Source: Strigops habroptila (lineage: Eukaryota > Chordata > Aves > Psittaciformes > Psittacidae). Taken from it: DNA of 64,000 nt. A program made the position numbers and the translations under genes. The notes under the pieces are model-generated. The model made no database searches and was not told the origin of the DNA. It was given only the letters and a program-made list of their open reading frames with translations. Positions 1 to 15,000 of this stretch are shown here, piece by piece; position 1 is the first letter of the stretch; every line of letters begins with the position of its first letter. Where the stretch lies: NCBI RefSeq assembly GCF_004027225.2, contig NC_046360.1, positions 2,716,001 to 2,780,000 of the forward strand, written 5' to 3'.

Positions 1-3000
1 CTTGCTGGGAGGGCAACACTCAGGCAGAATGGCACAGCAAAGGGACTGTGCTAAGCGTCCATACCTCCTGGTGTCAGGCGTGAACAAAGCAGACTCGGCA
101 CCATATTTACAATACACACAAATATTTTCACTTTGCGAGCTATAATTATAGCTCTCCCTCTGAAAGAACACACACACAAGGGTGGGACTTTGCTGGTGTG
201 GCTGAAGTGGAGTATGAGGGCAGAGCAAAGGTGGTTTGCCAGCAGTTTAGCTACAGCAGCACATAAACCACACACAGAGCAAACTGCTGCCTGCACCTTC
301 CCAGGTGAGCTCTGAAGCCTGTTGAGATAACTGTGCTGTCACCAGCGCCTGTGATGGCTTGTGGTGGCCAGAACACCACCACTGCAGCCTGGATCTATGC
401 TGAAGTTTGTTTATTGCCTCCTCCCCGGACACCCCCGTGGTTAGTCATACCTTTCCAACTCCTCTGGGCAGCAAGAGAGCATCCCATCGTCCTGCCACTG
501 TCAGAGCACACAACTGCAATCACAGCAGCTTTTAACTGGGATAAAGACAGCTTTCAGGTGTGCCTGCACTATAATAAAATGCCCAGCTTGTTGCTAGTAA
601 CAGGCAAATGGAAAGATTAACATATTACAGATCAGTGATTATAAATATCTTCAGCAACATGTATTTCTATCTCAAGAACAGAAGACTACAAGATTTTTTA
701 ATATAGCTCTATATTTATACAGCACTTTGCAAATCTAACTCACAGGCAAAGGTTGCAAACAAAGCAGAGCAGAACACAGACAGAACAGGACAACACTCAC
801 CTCTGTGTCCCACCAAAAAGGCTGCAATGGAGCAGGGATTTCTCACAGGAGAGGCATTACTTGGGTGTTTTGGTTTCTTTATTATCAACTGCTAAAGTAT
901 CTCTCACTGCTTGAAAAAGAGGATTCAAGCTCTGTAAGATGACAGTACCCCACCTGACACACACACTGTCAGCTCAGCTTGTGTTTTGGTCTGGTACTTA
1001 TTTGAAGCACTTCTTTGGCACAAACAATTCTCCCCACACCTACAGGGCTGCACAACAAGTAGAACAAGTGAAAATAATATTCAAGTGCTCCCTGTAAACA
1101 AAGAGCACTGCAAACACCAGCTTAACTTACGCCACTTTCTTCTTTTCTTCTAATGCCAACTTTAAGTCGATACCTCAAAGCATAGGAGGAGAGAGGAAGA
1201 TTCCCCCAACGACCCCATCAGTCTCAGGACAGGGGTGAGGAAGTGCCATCACTGTGCTTGTGTCTCACAATGTGCTGCCTCAGGTGCTGGTCCCTAATTA
1301 GATGGTCCTGTACATGCGGAGATGCCACAAGTCGGGATTTAGAAGGATGTGAAGAGGAGCTCACCTGGGCTTTCAGTGCACAGCAGGAAGGGTTCTTGAG
1401 AGGGGGAGGCTTACAAAGGGAAAAGGTCTCACTTCCAGCGCTTCCTGGCACTAGAAACACTGTGTTTTAAGGACAGCGGGAGAGCTGGAAGGCTGCCCAA
1501 TGGTCCAAGCCATCATTAGAAAATCTAGTGAATCAAGATGACAAAATGAGCTAACATGACTCCTGCACGATGGGCACAAGTACTAAAGACAGTATCTCAG
1601 GCTCCTGCAAATCTGCACCGCCAGGTTCCTGCGGGCCCTCATACACATCAACCATCTGAGATGGGTCTCGACACTTTGAGGCAACATTTCAGACTCCAGA
1701 AGGGATTATCCTCTGCCCTCTCCCCTTGGGACAGTGGAATAACATCAGCGTCTCCAAGAAAAGGAATGGAGCAGTGGCCTAAATCACTATTTCCTAAAGC
1801 CACACATCTCCATGTGGCTAAAATCTCCTTTTATTTAGCAAGGAATCCAGGGAAGGACAGACAACTACGTAAAGCTAAGAGGATAGAGATGGGAAGCAAA
1901 TGCAGTGTGATTAGTGGTCCAAGGTAACCAGATCTTCACTGATCCAGAAATAAGATGACTTGAGAAATGTATTCACAGGGGGAGAAGACCCAACCAGCAT
2001 TCAGTACTTTCAAAAATCCATTCTCTTGGCAAAAGAGCACCACATTTCAGTTTTCAACATGACTTTCAAGAGCCCACTGCAAGAGCTTCCTAGGACAGAA
2101 AGCCTCAGAACCATAAATCAAGGCAGGAGGAAAACAACTGCCAGATTTGCCTTGGAAGAAAGCCTGAAGAGATGAATTGGCAGAGGGCAATAACGTGCCA
2201 AGGGGTTTGCTCTCTTTGTTAGCAAGTGCATTACCTTCCACAAAAAGGGTGGTTTAATTCGGGTCTTTCTCCCTTCCAAGAGAAAGGAGGCTCTGAACCA
2301 CATCATGGCATATGATATGGTTGTATCATTCCTGTTGGCAAGATCACTGAAAAAGGGATATTTGGAGAAGCCAGACATCGCCCTCGGGCTACCAGCATGC
2401 ACAAGAGACTCTCTGGTGTCTGCAGGGACAGCTCTAGGAAGAGAGCAGGCTCACGTAACATCCTTTGGGTTCATGGACATCAGCACCGAGACTGGAAACT
2501 TCCAGACCTCCCACCTGCACAGGTCTGAGCAGAGATAAATGTGCACATACAACGGGGCAGATCATAAAGTACAGCGAGAGTATGAGATGGGGAGCCAGTG
2601 GCCCCCATCCTGAGTTCAGGGATGCCTGGGCAGCCTGTGTGTAATGCCCCGATGTGAAGCTGGCCTGGCCAGTCGCCCCTTCTGCATTATGTGAACAAAT
2701 GTGAACTGGCAGGATGAATGTGTGCCAATTCAGGGGCTGCCTCACGCGGCCACGGTGGTTTTCAGCACATATGAAACACCCTAAAATTGGATTTACCATC
2801 TCATGGAACCATGGCCTTTTTCCTCAAGTCTTAAGTAGATCTTATTAAGGGGGAAAAAAAGGTTTCTTTATGGGGGGGAGGAGGAGGTAGGGAAAAGGAA
2901 GGAGGAAAAGAGAGGGGTGTTAACATTGGGGAGCCATGTAACAAGGGAGGCTCTTTCCACAGGAATGGTTGTTCTGGTTTCCCTATTTTAGATGGGGGGA

Positions 3001-6000
3001 AGGGACAGCTGAAGAGCTATTTGCAATCGAACTTCAAAGGCTTCAGTCGGCTGGGAAGCTAAGTCATGCATAAAAGGATGGGAGAGTGGCAAGAAAATAC
3101 CCCCTACAGATAAATTAGTCAGGGAATGTTCTCTGCTTCTCCCAAAGACTTTCATACAGCCAGACTGGCTTTACCCAGGTAAAGCCCTTTTCAGACACCA
3201 GGTTCATTGATGCAGAGTCCTGGGAACAAACCAACCAAATCCAACAGAAGAACTGAACAGTCGCTCTGAAAAAAGAGAAAGGCAGCGATAAGCATGCAAT
3301 GGGTTTCTCTGTCATTTTCTGCCATCTCAGCTATTATCAGTAGGTTTTATTCTAAGGTCTGTCCACACACAAAAGATGCAGAGCTTGAGGCAGCTTCTCC
3401 TTCTCTAAAGATGCAAAGAAAAGCCAGGAATTTAGGAGAAATCACACTGTCTATGGAGAACTCATTTCCCAAATGATTCTGAACTGCTTTTGTTCTTTGT
3501 GCTGGTGTGCAGAAATACACCCACATTTCCAGAGAGAAGAAGCTATTTTACAATCAGAGATAAAGGGAATTGGCAACATTAGATCAGAGTCCACCTATAA
3601 GTTAAAAAAAAAAAAAAGGTGCAATAACTGTCAGTGCAGAGTACACAGATACCTTATAGCTCAGTGCCAGGCAGGAGCTCACATGCCATCCCCTGAGCTT
3701 ACCCTTATACTTAAACCCTAGGTCAAATGGAGCCATGAATTCAGATCTTACTACCAATAGGGTGATAAGAAAGCAGATAAGCTTGGAAAGCAGTCTAGCT
3801 TCCCAGCTGTTATCAGCCTACTGAAGAATAGGTTGTATACATACTGTATTTAAACAAGTCTTAATCAGCAGAACTAGGCCAGTTTGATATTCTTCTCCTT
3901 TTACATACTACTACTACACCGAGTATCTGAAATCACGTGGCTATGACAGTTATGGCAGCGTTTTCAGTGCTCTGTTCAGTGCTCTCTGCATTTCCAGTGT
4001 CAGTAGCAACAGCAGTTTCATCTGCAAGACCTGGATGTCCACAATGCAACCTTAGCAACCTTGAGTCACCTCAGAAGGGAGAGTGGAAACAGAGGAGTTG
4101 AGGTCTTGAAGCATAACGGGCACAAGAGAAAAAGAGAAGAGCTTCTGTCAGATCATTCATCAGTACCATCTTTTAATGCTCTTCTGCTCGCTGCTGTCTG
4201 CTCTCAGACCCAGGTACCATTAGTATATCCTGAGGCAGCAGTTCAGACACTTGCCTTCCTTCTCAAGAGGCATCGCAAATGATGAGCCTGGCTTCTCCCT
4301 CCCCTCTCCAACAGCTTGAGCTGTTCTTGCCCTGAATTTCCAGGCTGCAGTCCTGATCCACTCACGCAACCAGGGCACCTGCAAGAAAACTCACAGCTGA
4401 TGGAGGTAGCCCAGAACAGCCCTTTCCAAGCAAATACAAGCTTTACTTCCCAAAAAAGTGTGGAACAAGCAATGGGAAAGGGTTCTGATTTTCATGTGAC
4501 GCCTTCCCTTTCCTGAAGGTTTTTGCTGAGATTGTCATGAGCCCTCCACTGCTGGCCTGGGAGGTCACACAGACTTAGCACTCCTCTCCTCCCAGCAGCT
4601 CTCTCCTACCCCAGTACCAACTACTTGAGAAGAACTAAGAAAGCATGAAAAAAGGAACATGCTGTTAATAAAGTCTTTAGGATCTCATTATCATCTTGCC
4701 TGCAGCCACAGTGGCAACACAGTATGGTTTCAAATCAGAAAAGCTGTGGCCTGTTCTGGGCACAGCCACTGCCATCATCCCCAGACAGGACAACACACAT
4801 CTGCTGGGTTTCTGAAATTCCCAGCAAAACCGCTGCAGAGAAGCCTGTTCAGCCAGTCCACCTGATCCTCAGAGTGTGACAAAGAGCATTTAACCACTCT
4901 GGATAAAGCCACCACTGCAGGTGGTGCGAGGGAGGTGCTGGGAGGCAGCAGTAGAGAATGACCCTGAGGAATGAGATGCTCACAAGACAAAAACTTCTCT
5001 TTAACTGGCTGTGGCTGGACATGGAGCCTTTTGCAGCAGTGACCACAAATGATGACGGGCACCCTAATGAGCTCAGCAGGCTCCACTCATTTTCTGAGCA
5101 TTACAACGCAAGCTGACAAGTCCTTCCCCAGCAAGGGATGCATTAAAACCCAATGAGACCACAGGAGATGCTTCACTCCAAGGAACCTATTTCAAGCAGC
5201 TAAAGAGGCTCAGTAGAGATGTTCTTCCTCAAAAGTAAGGGTGAGGCCAGCAAGAAACAGTTCCCCTTTGGTAACACTTCTCTTAAAAGATCTTCTCTCT
5301 GGAGGCAACTTGAATTTTTCACTGCTTTATTTCCTGCTTAGATTTTCCTTCTCTTGCTGTACTCTGATTTAACTAAGTGCAGTCAGAGAGGAGAGAATCA
5401 ACCGCATCAGCTGAGGTATGTAACGTATTCATTAAAACATTAAAAGTCTTCCTCATTCTAAGACAAAGCCTGAAGCAATATCCAGCCAGTAATACCTTCA
5501 AGTTAACCCTCTGCAAAAGCTGCTCAGTGAGGGAAAGGCAACTTTTCCTCCCATACCACTGCTTTCAGGTGATGGAAACATAACCCCTGTGCCTGCCTAC
5601 TGTTGACTGATCCCTTAACAAAAAACAGTCTCTGTGCAGGACATGACATCTCTCACGGCCTTTTAGAAGATACAAAACTCTTGCTATTAAACTATCCCCA
5701 CGATATGCAAAATAACCACAACTGTTCTAAATTACCAGAGTGGAAATACCCCACAGCTGGGCTGCACTCCCACTGCCATTTGTGCTGGCATAGACTATTC
5801 AGAAAAGAGACAAGAGGTAAAACATGCTGATTTCCCCACCTGTCTCCTCATTAGCAAGCAGGAGGTTTAAAACAAACACATGGCAACACTTCTCACCTAA
5901 AGCAAACTTCAACTGTGCACCTCATTGCCACAGGATACTGCAAAGACTCAGAAGTGCAGATGGGTTTAGAAATGGAGTAGGTATCTGTGGAAGACACGTC

Positions 6001-9000
6001 CACCAGCAACTACTGCAACAAGATCATGTCCTAATGTGCTGGTTGTGAGCTGCAGAGGGACCCCAGGGGAGCAGCCCTGCTGCTGACAGGGTTTTTTGCA
6101 TGGCATGAATTGCTCTGACCTCCCACTAAAGGTCTTTTGGAAACCTAGAAGAGATAATCCCCACCACCACAGACAGCCAAGGTAAAGACATGCCTTTTCT
6201 CTGCTTACTCAGGAGTTGGTCCAAAGTCTCTGCCCTCTTGCAGCAAAGCTATAATCAAGCTCTCCCACAGATGGCTGCTCAAGCGGAAGGGCTGCACACG
6301 GGCAGAGCCGTCCAGCCGCAGCCAGTGCTGGGTGCCCCATGCTCTGCTCCTCACCCCAACCACTTCAGCCTTCAGACTCTTCCAGGCCTCCCCATGTTGG
6401 TGACTTACTTTACCCACGTGCTTTATACTTGTTTCAAAAAGCTTCGCTAAAATGATCAAGATCAGTGGAAAGCCCTGCACAAGCACACAGCACTACAGCA
6501 TCTCTAAAGCCCACACTGGACCAGACATACCTAAACCACTCTCAATCACACAGCTCATACTTTTAGTTTTTAAAGCAGCTTTCCCATTAGATTAGGTCAT
6601 TAGTTTGAAGTTACATATTGAACTCTTGAAAAGGCAGGTTACTCGTGTGAAGAGCTATGTGAAACAGTTGTGAGAAAGGCACAGGAACAGCAGAATGTGG
6701 CTCTGTGCTCACGGATGCAGGTGACAAGCTGGAAGGCAATGGACATCTCTTGTTTTTGAGCAGTTGTGGAGGAGCAGCTGGCTTGGTGGTTTGCAAGTCT
6801 TAGTGTTTTACTTACAGTTGAGCCTCAGCATCTTTTGAAGCACCAGAGCTACATGGTACTTCTTATTCCACATACCACAATGAATACATCTCACTGGATG
6901 TGATGCTTGTGCCTCACTAGAACAGTTACACTGTGCAACACTCCTGATACCAGAGCTCAGCTAAAACAGTAAAAGTACTGCAAAAACTGGGTCACAACAA
7001 GGGTCCAACATCCATCCTTCTTACAATTCTGTATGTTTAGCCCCAAATTCACTTACAACAAAATCTATCCTCACACAACCCCCATCCCAACTCAGAACTC
7101 CAGGAACTGCTATGAGCTGCCTTTCTGACTTTTTTTAAAGGCATGGGACTATCTAAAGCTCAGGTTTTCTTCAGCTTGGCCATTGAAAGCAGATCCACAC
7201 AAACCCTTTCAGAGCAGCTACAGACCATGTGGAAGCTGCAACAACTGCACAGTGGTTGATTCCCAAACAAAACAGCGCAAACCCACCTCTGCTTCCCCCC
7301 TGCCATGACCCCACAGCAATGCAGAGCCAGCTCAGCTGGGCTGAAAAAGCCAACCAGGGTCACCCCCAGGCACTGTGCACCCACAGCAGCCGTGCCAAAG
7401 GCACTTCCCCCCTCTGCAGCCTTGTGCCACAGCCCTTTTGTAGCACGTGTCCCAGCAAGAAGCCAAGATAAAGTCATGCAACAAGGTTTCCTCAATGTGA
7501 AGCCTGAGCATCCATCCCAGCAGGGATCACAACTTACTTCTGGTGTCTCGTAGCCAGGCTGGGTGCTCCCTGCATGGTGCCAGCCCCCAGGGAATTTCAA
7601 AGCAACCCCAGATCAGGTCTCCATCCTCCATCAGGGCCCTGCCAGGACAAGGCTGCCTTCCCCACCAAACCCACACTGCCTTCCTGCTTCTCACTGACCT
7701 GGAATTCACCTCAGTAACTGCTGTTAGCACTTTTCTAGTGTAATTTGGGAGATACATCCCACCTGACACTGTATTAACAAGCAAATCAATTCATTGAGAT
7801 TCCCTTGTCAGGAGGCATCCTTTCACACACATCTCCATGGCATATATTCAAATAGTAGATTGCCCTTTATATTTTACTGTCATTTGAATAATTTTATGCA
7901 GTTCTAAGGATTTTCGTATTTTCCAAGTAATTTTTTTCCTGGATAACAGCAAAATGCTTGGAGCACCATGATAACGGTTGCTCACATTTATCTGCATCCT
8001 TTTCAAAGACAATATTTCAATTATCTGCACTGGAAACTCTTCAGCCGCATCTGCTGACCCAAATGCCACGTTTGGTGACCCCTTAGCAACAAGGACTGGA
8101 TTGGGAAACTGTTCCCAGAGCTGTGCTCCAACATTAAACCAGCTCCTGCTTCCACCTGAAACATATCTGTTTTGTTTTGCCTGGGACACACAAGGCACCA
8201 GAAATAACAAGCTCCTTTGGGAAAAGGGAAACCTGGAAAGAAGCCACCAACTTCATCAATCCCTCCCCAGGCTCCAGAGGGAACGTCTCCCAGACACGTG
8301 CAACACATGTTAATCCTGCACAGCGGGAGGAGGACACACCATTTGGACAATAGCACAAAACTATACTGCTCACTGTGAAAGACAGCTCTTTGGGGGTAAA
8401 AATGGCCATAAGAAAGAAGCTCTCACTCCACACCATCCACCAAAGCAGCAGATAACTGATTCCTTGATCAGGCCAGCAAAGGGCAGTTTCAACTCCAGGA
8501 AAATCAAACCCAGGCCCTCCTCCACGTCACCCAACCTGCACCATCCTCAGCCCTCTGCTTCCTAAGTCTCTGTGCCACTGCACTCATTGATACAGGGAAT
8601 TTGGCAGTGGTGAGTCTGAGGACATCCCACCTTGAAGAGTCAGGCAAAGCCTGGACCCTGGTAAGACCATCTCTGCCTCCTCTTCCATACTCAGATACAA
8701 GACCATCTTCTCCTCTTCCTCCCCTCCTCACCATACTCAGAGCTTTTTTCCCTAATGATCTCCCAGATCTATTGCCCAATATGGATAGAGAGAAAGAGAT
8801 TGGGCAAAACACAGGTGAGCTGGTCAAAGGTGTGCAATAAATTCCACTTAGTACACAGTTATTAACTCCACATCAAGACATACTCCACAGAACACAGAGG
8901 TTCAGAGCAGCCAGCGAATCCCAATGCCATTAAGTGCCAAAATCAAAACACCCAATTCCCAACGAGTGAAAATTGGAAGTTCTGCTACAGCTGCCTGGCC

Positions 9001-12000
9001 CTTTCGCAAACCAAACCTCCAAACCATAGGAGCTGCTGCCAGCTTGGAGCTGCAGCAGCAGTTTCATTTCCTCCCCGCGCCGTGCCTGCGCAGTGCTCAC
9101 AGTGCCCTCTATGCAAAGAGCGATTGCCGAAGCCCAAGCCGCGAACAACTTCCTTTACTCAAACTGCTCCCGAAGCAACACTTCTGCAACACCCAGAGGA
9201 GTAAACCTATTCCAACCTGGGGAGAAATTAGAAACCCCAATTTGCTGTCTTGCTAGTTTATACACATGTTGACCTCATCGGGCCTGTCTGCATGGCTGGA
9301 AGCTTGGGAAAGCAGCCACTGGCTTTATTTTAGCACTAAGCAAATTAAACACTGTTGGGTTTTTTTTACCATTGAAAGAGTTGGGTTTGTTCAGCCTGGA
9401 GAAGAGAAAGCTCCAGGGAGACCTCAGAGCAGCTCCAGTGCCTAAAGGGGCTACAAGAAACCTGGAGAGGGGCTTTGGACAAGGGCCTGTAGGGACAGGG
9501 CAAGGGTGAATGGCTTTAAACTGACACGGGAGATTTAGATTAGACATTAGGAAGAAATTGTTTGCTATGAGGGTGCTGAGGCGCTGGCACAGGGTGCCCA
9601 GAGAAGCTGTGGCTGCCCCATCCCTGGCAGTGTTCAAGGCCAGGTTGGACACAGGGGCTTGGAGCAACCTGCTCTAGTGGAAGGTGCCCCAGCCCATGGC
9701 AGGGGGTTGGAACTGGGTGAGTTTTAAGGTCCCTTCAACCCAAACCAGTCTGGAATTCTACGATTTTCTCAATACTTTGTTTCTAGGAGCTGAAAAATTT
9801 TGAGCAATCTTTTGTCCTGATGAATGGGCACTTCCAAAAGCAAGCACTGCACTGTCATACTGAATCCTGAGACAGCAGTAACACTGGGGCAAAGGAGCCC
9901 TCGTGGGCAGGTACGTGATGCGCTGAGTTAACGAACTCACAGGTTTCGTTTTGAGTTTTGCCCCATCTTCACCAGAACAACCAAGCACCCAAAATGAAAA
10001 TTACAATTAATAGAAGGGGGGTGGCAAAGTCATGGGACTGAAAATGGTGCATATGGAAAAAAAAAAAAACCCCATTCTACTGATGAACTGTATCTATTTA
10101 GAGGACTCCAGGAAAGGCAACAGCCAGCAGAAATTTGAATAAGCGCTCGTCTGTTCACTGCTCTGTGTCAGACACAGACACATATAGAACACAGCGGCTG
10201 CTCCATCTCCTTCAGAATCAGACCCAGAAATTAGTGCTGTGCTGGTGCCTGCCAGCACAATATGTTAACAGCAATTATTTTCTCAATATTTCTACTGATT
10301 ACCTAACACACTGGCACATTTTCTCAGTGTCACTGCACGTTGCAACACACGCTGCCATCCACTAACTTGTCTGCATTCCCTTGGTCACTTTTCACAACCA
10401 TCAGATGTGAAATGCAACCAGAATGATAATGGGTTGGAGAAACTGTGAGGGAAATGTGTCACTTCAACGGGAGGCTTCACAGGCTGTATTTAGGACATCT
10501 GAACATTCAATATCATCACTGCTAAAACCTGAGTGTTGAAAAGAATAGGAAGAACTGTGTAAGCAGCAAAGGGGAGATGCCCTGGGCTCTCTAACTGCAA
10601 ATGGTGCAGAGCTCAGACTTGCAAATATTATTCTGCCATAAGCTATATGCTATGGTTAAACATTGTAATTTGGAGCTAAGTTTCCAGTGCAGCAGAGCAT
10701 CTATAGATTACACAAACACAAAATAAGCAGTGCTCTACCTATTAACAAGCAATGCAATGATACATATCCCCTCCACCAGGAACAGAAAACATACAGAAAG
10801 TCACACTGGTGGCAAAACAGAGAATGAACTGAGCCGGTGGCAAGGGTATAATCTGCAACAGTGATTTACAAAAGGGAATGGCAATGTCATGTCTATGAGG
10901 TATGCAAAATGAAAAAGCCTCAAAGTCTTGGCCTGGTATGAGAGAGTGAAAGAACCACTCAGCCTCCCAACCACAGCCTGCTTTCTATTTTTCAGTTACA
11001 CTCCAGAGCATTTCACCATTTCTAGCTCTGTTACCAACTACAGACATGTTCTCTCATTCTACAGTTGTCGTGTATCCAAAAATCCCAAACCATAAACAAT
11101 TGAGTATTTCTCCATTTAGTTTCCCCCCCCTATTCCCATGAATATATACATCCAGGGCATCACCACGAACATAAGGTGTCTCCTATGCAATTCTGCTCTG
11201 AAAAAGTGACTTTAAAAACTGCTTCTGGGCTTGTTACCTCTCACTGCTTCCTCTACTGAACGCATTTGGCTGGTCAAGCCCTCTGCTCTGCTGACCACCA
11301 GCTCTGCAAGCACCCCAAGAAGCAAACTGCAGCCAAATACAGAAAGTCAAAAGCGAAACACAACTTGGGGAAAACAGACTTCTCTGCTTCATATAAATTT
11401 GCATAGAGGCAGCAGGTTGTCATGTGGAAAATGAATTGGATGTTCAAGAAAGCAGTCCCTGCCTGTGGTCTCCTAGTGTCAGCTCTGAAAAAAAGGTAAA
11501 ATACTGAGCATTCCCACTGCTTCAGGAGCCAGGACATCCTTATGTTGGCCAGGTTATATGGGAACTGATCCTCAGCCCTGAGCACCCCTGGGAGAACATA
11601 ATCCTGCCTCAGCGTGCTCCCTCCTCTGGTCACAGAGGCTGAACCAACCTCTGAGCTCTCAAAAGGGTGCAGTGTCATGTCATATTTAAATCCCCTTTTG
11701 AGGGATTTGTGTGCTGCTTTTTTCTGAACTTCAGCACTTAAACTCTGCAAGATCCCCTGAAGTCCCTGTGGCTTCTCACTCCTGCTGTGCATGGGTCAGG
11801 GAGAGCAGAACTGAAGCCACAGTTTAAGCAGCTTGCCCTCATTTTCATTTCACAGGTTTAGCGTGGCTGGTGGAACTCACATGTCAAACCACAGCAGCCA
11901 TCCCAATCTTTGCTGCCTGGGCATTGGCTGGCTGCATTTCTGGAAATTCATGGTCATAATATATACCTTTTTTTGAGTTTCCATTAGGAACAGGTTCTGT

Positions 12001-15000
12001 CAGGCATGATGGCATTCACAGGAGCTCAGGAGGCAGGAAAATGTGAAAAAGTGTTTATGAGACTGGGCATAAATCACAATTCTCAGGGTTTTCTCCCCTC
12101 TTCTCTTAAAAAAAACACAGTCAGAGCTGCCATTCCCCACATCTACTCCCCCCATCTCCCTCCAGACATGATGAATCCCACTCTAGCTGTAAACTGGATC
12201 CCAGGTGTACCCATATATATTACACATACATAACAGCTACTTATGGGCATAAAGGCTCATGCACAGTTACTGTGGAAACGAAGGTATCACATTTCTTGGC
12301 TCTTAAGACTCTACCTTCTCAACCTCAGCGTGCATTTACCTTGAGTAAATCACTTCTGCACTCTCCAGCCCAGAAACATCCCTTAGGAGAGTGTGTTTGG
12401 GTTCATCCTTAGGAGGCTCCATCTAACCCACTGTCAGCGTCCCAGGAACCCCACACAAGCTATGGGTAGGAGCAGGGTACAGGAGGAGAGCATCCTTCTG
12501 CAGACAGAGACTGACTTGCTTCTGCACAGCACAGCTCCAAGGGGCATCAACCACTCCTGGGGTGACCACTGCAGGTAGTGCTGGCAGAGAAACTCCCCTG
12601 CAGCTCCTCTCACTGCCTGGCCAGCATCAGGGCACTGCTTTCTCTCATGACAGCTAAAGGTTGAACTTGGCTCTGCAGGAAAGGGGAATCATTTACCAGC
12701 TGCTGAAACACAGCCCAGTCTGGATGGGGATGTAGCAGCGTGGAGTGGCACAAGACAAAATGCAGTTTCTTGAAGAGAACGTCACCACATCCTGCTAAGG
12801 CTCCAGAGGGACAATGTGGGGACACTTGCACATAAATTTCTTCCAGCTCTGGCCACGACCACACAAGAACCCAAAAGATACTTCAATGCAAAGTGCAAAT
12901 TCAGCCCAGATGTAATCCCAGGAACTACAGCAGAGCCCACTGTGGGGCTGAGCCTGACCCACCTCATCTATGTGTAAGCACAGCTCAGAAATGCCCCCTG
13001 GGTAACTGCTGCACACACACAGCTTGTCACAGGGATGCTGATGCTGTCCTGTAAGTAGCACCTCAGCATCCAGCACGGCATTAAAAACATTCACAACAGC
13101 CAAGTGAGACCCTGGGGTGACACTGTGCTGGTGACAGCAGTGGCTTTTGGAGGCTCTAGGGCTGCTGTGCACTGTGAGACTTCATTTGCTCCCCAAACCA
13201 TTCGCTAAAACTCACAGCAAGCAGCAGCAGAACTGCTCTCACCTCATTCATCTCTCAGAATCTTCATGTTTTAGGATTCTCATTGGTGTTTTTAAGGCAC
13301 CTCCTACCACAGTAACTAGGTGCTCAGCCAAACTACCAGGAAGACAGGAGTCTCTTGATCCCTCAATTAAAAGTACTTTTGTACATATAAATCTGGAAAA
13401 ATACCATTGTCAGCCACACAATCTTCCTATTACACACTGGCTATGCACACAAACTAACACATTCGTAAGCTGAAACATGAAAGGCATCATCAATACACAA
13501 CAACGTGACTTGTTACAATCCTGTCACCCTCCCCAGCACGCACAGGCAGGGCCTCTTCCTGTAACAAACCAAGCAAAAACAAGACCTGGCTCAAATGGGA
13601 TGCCAGAAAGTCAAACTGTACTTATTTAACCTTTGCACTTCTGAAACAGCAAAGATCCTGTGAAAGTTACAGTTCTTTCCTTGTTACCTCTTAGGAACAC
13701 AAGAAGGTAAGTTTGTACATTGTTACCCTCCACAATAATAATGCAGCTTCTTTCTTTCCTTGCCATCTTCTAGCTTCTTGAAAAAGCCCTCTCTGCCCTT
13801 CCTTCCTGGCTGGCAGGTTGTGCTGTTTGTCAGGGATCCCTTTTCTCCTCTTACCTCCTACTGCCCACATCCCGACCTGTTCCTCCTCTCGGCGCTCGGC
13901 CCTTGGCTAAGCTCAGCAGGACTTTCCCTGCAGACCACAACCACTGCTCTGACTGCGGGTGTTAGGCGTTGCAGGCAGACGCAGAGCCCTTCCTCTCCCA
14001 CACCCAAGCTCCCTGCCAGGCTCTGGCTTAGGAGTATCGTATCGGATCTTGAAATCAAACTCAGGGTCTTGCATGATAAATCAGAGCAATTGGTGGGGCT
14101 TGGCTGTATCTCCTTTACCTATGGCAAGTGTGGGGTGATTGATGATTTGACAGCACTTCACCTATAGAACAAATGTTACCTTATTAGCAATCACTGACAA
14201 AAATTGTGCTTGTTTTCATTGGAAACAGGAGCAGCTCCTTGAAAAGCACCTTCTGTCTCAGGGAAAAACTTCCCTATGACTTTGCTGGCATCCTTCTGAA
14301 TCCTGAGATTTTCCCAGCTGGAGCACCCGCCCAAAGAGAGCTGGCCTGGGGCTGCTCCAAGCCTTGAAGAGCCAAATATGAAGTAAATAAGAAGTTCGAT
14401 CTCTCTGCCCTTTATTGCTTCCTCGTGATACTTTATGAGCCCTCCCTGCACTAATATATCATTTCTGCTCCCCACACCACAGAGTTCTGGACATATTTGG
14501 GTCTGCCTTCCCTCTGTTTTGATGGAGGATTCTCTGAAGGACTGAACGTTGAATAGTGGTATCACAATAGGCTGAAGCCAGAGGTTCAGCTTTCCAGCCC
14601 TTAGACAGACTCAATGCTCCTCTCTAACTCAGTTGGAAAGCTGCAGCTCGAATTTCAGCCTATGTTAAGTCACTGTTCAGCTCTGCTCCTTCAGCACGAG
14701 AGGGAAGCCAGGAGAGCCTCCTTCTAAAGCAAAAAACCAGGGGGGGAGAGGGGCGAGGGAAGGAAGCAAAAACACATGGAGATGGTTTTTTGTGCATCAG
14801 AAGGAGCAAGGAAAGGCACAGGCAACTTTTCAAACATGCCAGGATAGTTTAGTGTGATTTGTAACCAAGAGAAGGGCTGAATAAACAGCTCCAACAACAA
14901 ACATCAAACTTTTTTAGGGGGAGGAGACAACTAAGGCAGCAATGACCTGCATGGAGACCCTGCTACCACCTTCTGCAGAGGATCAAGGCAATTGCATTGT

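Noticed and set aside
9100-9120. CTCF-like GTGCCCTCTATG
   Set aside because: It matches only about 9 of 13 core positions, too weak to report.
11274-11792. A 172-codon minus frame
   Set aside because: No recognisable domain, no splice or promoter context, and the composition is like the surrounding intron.
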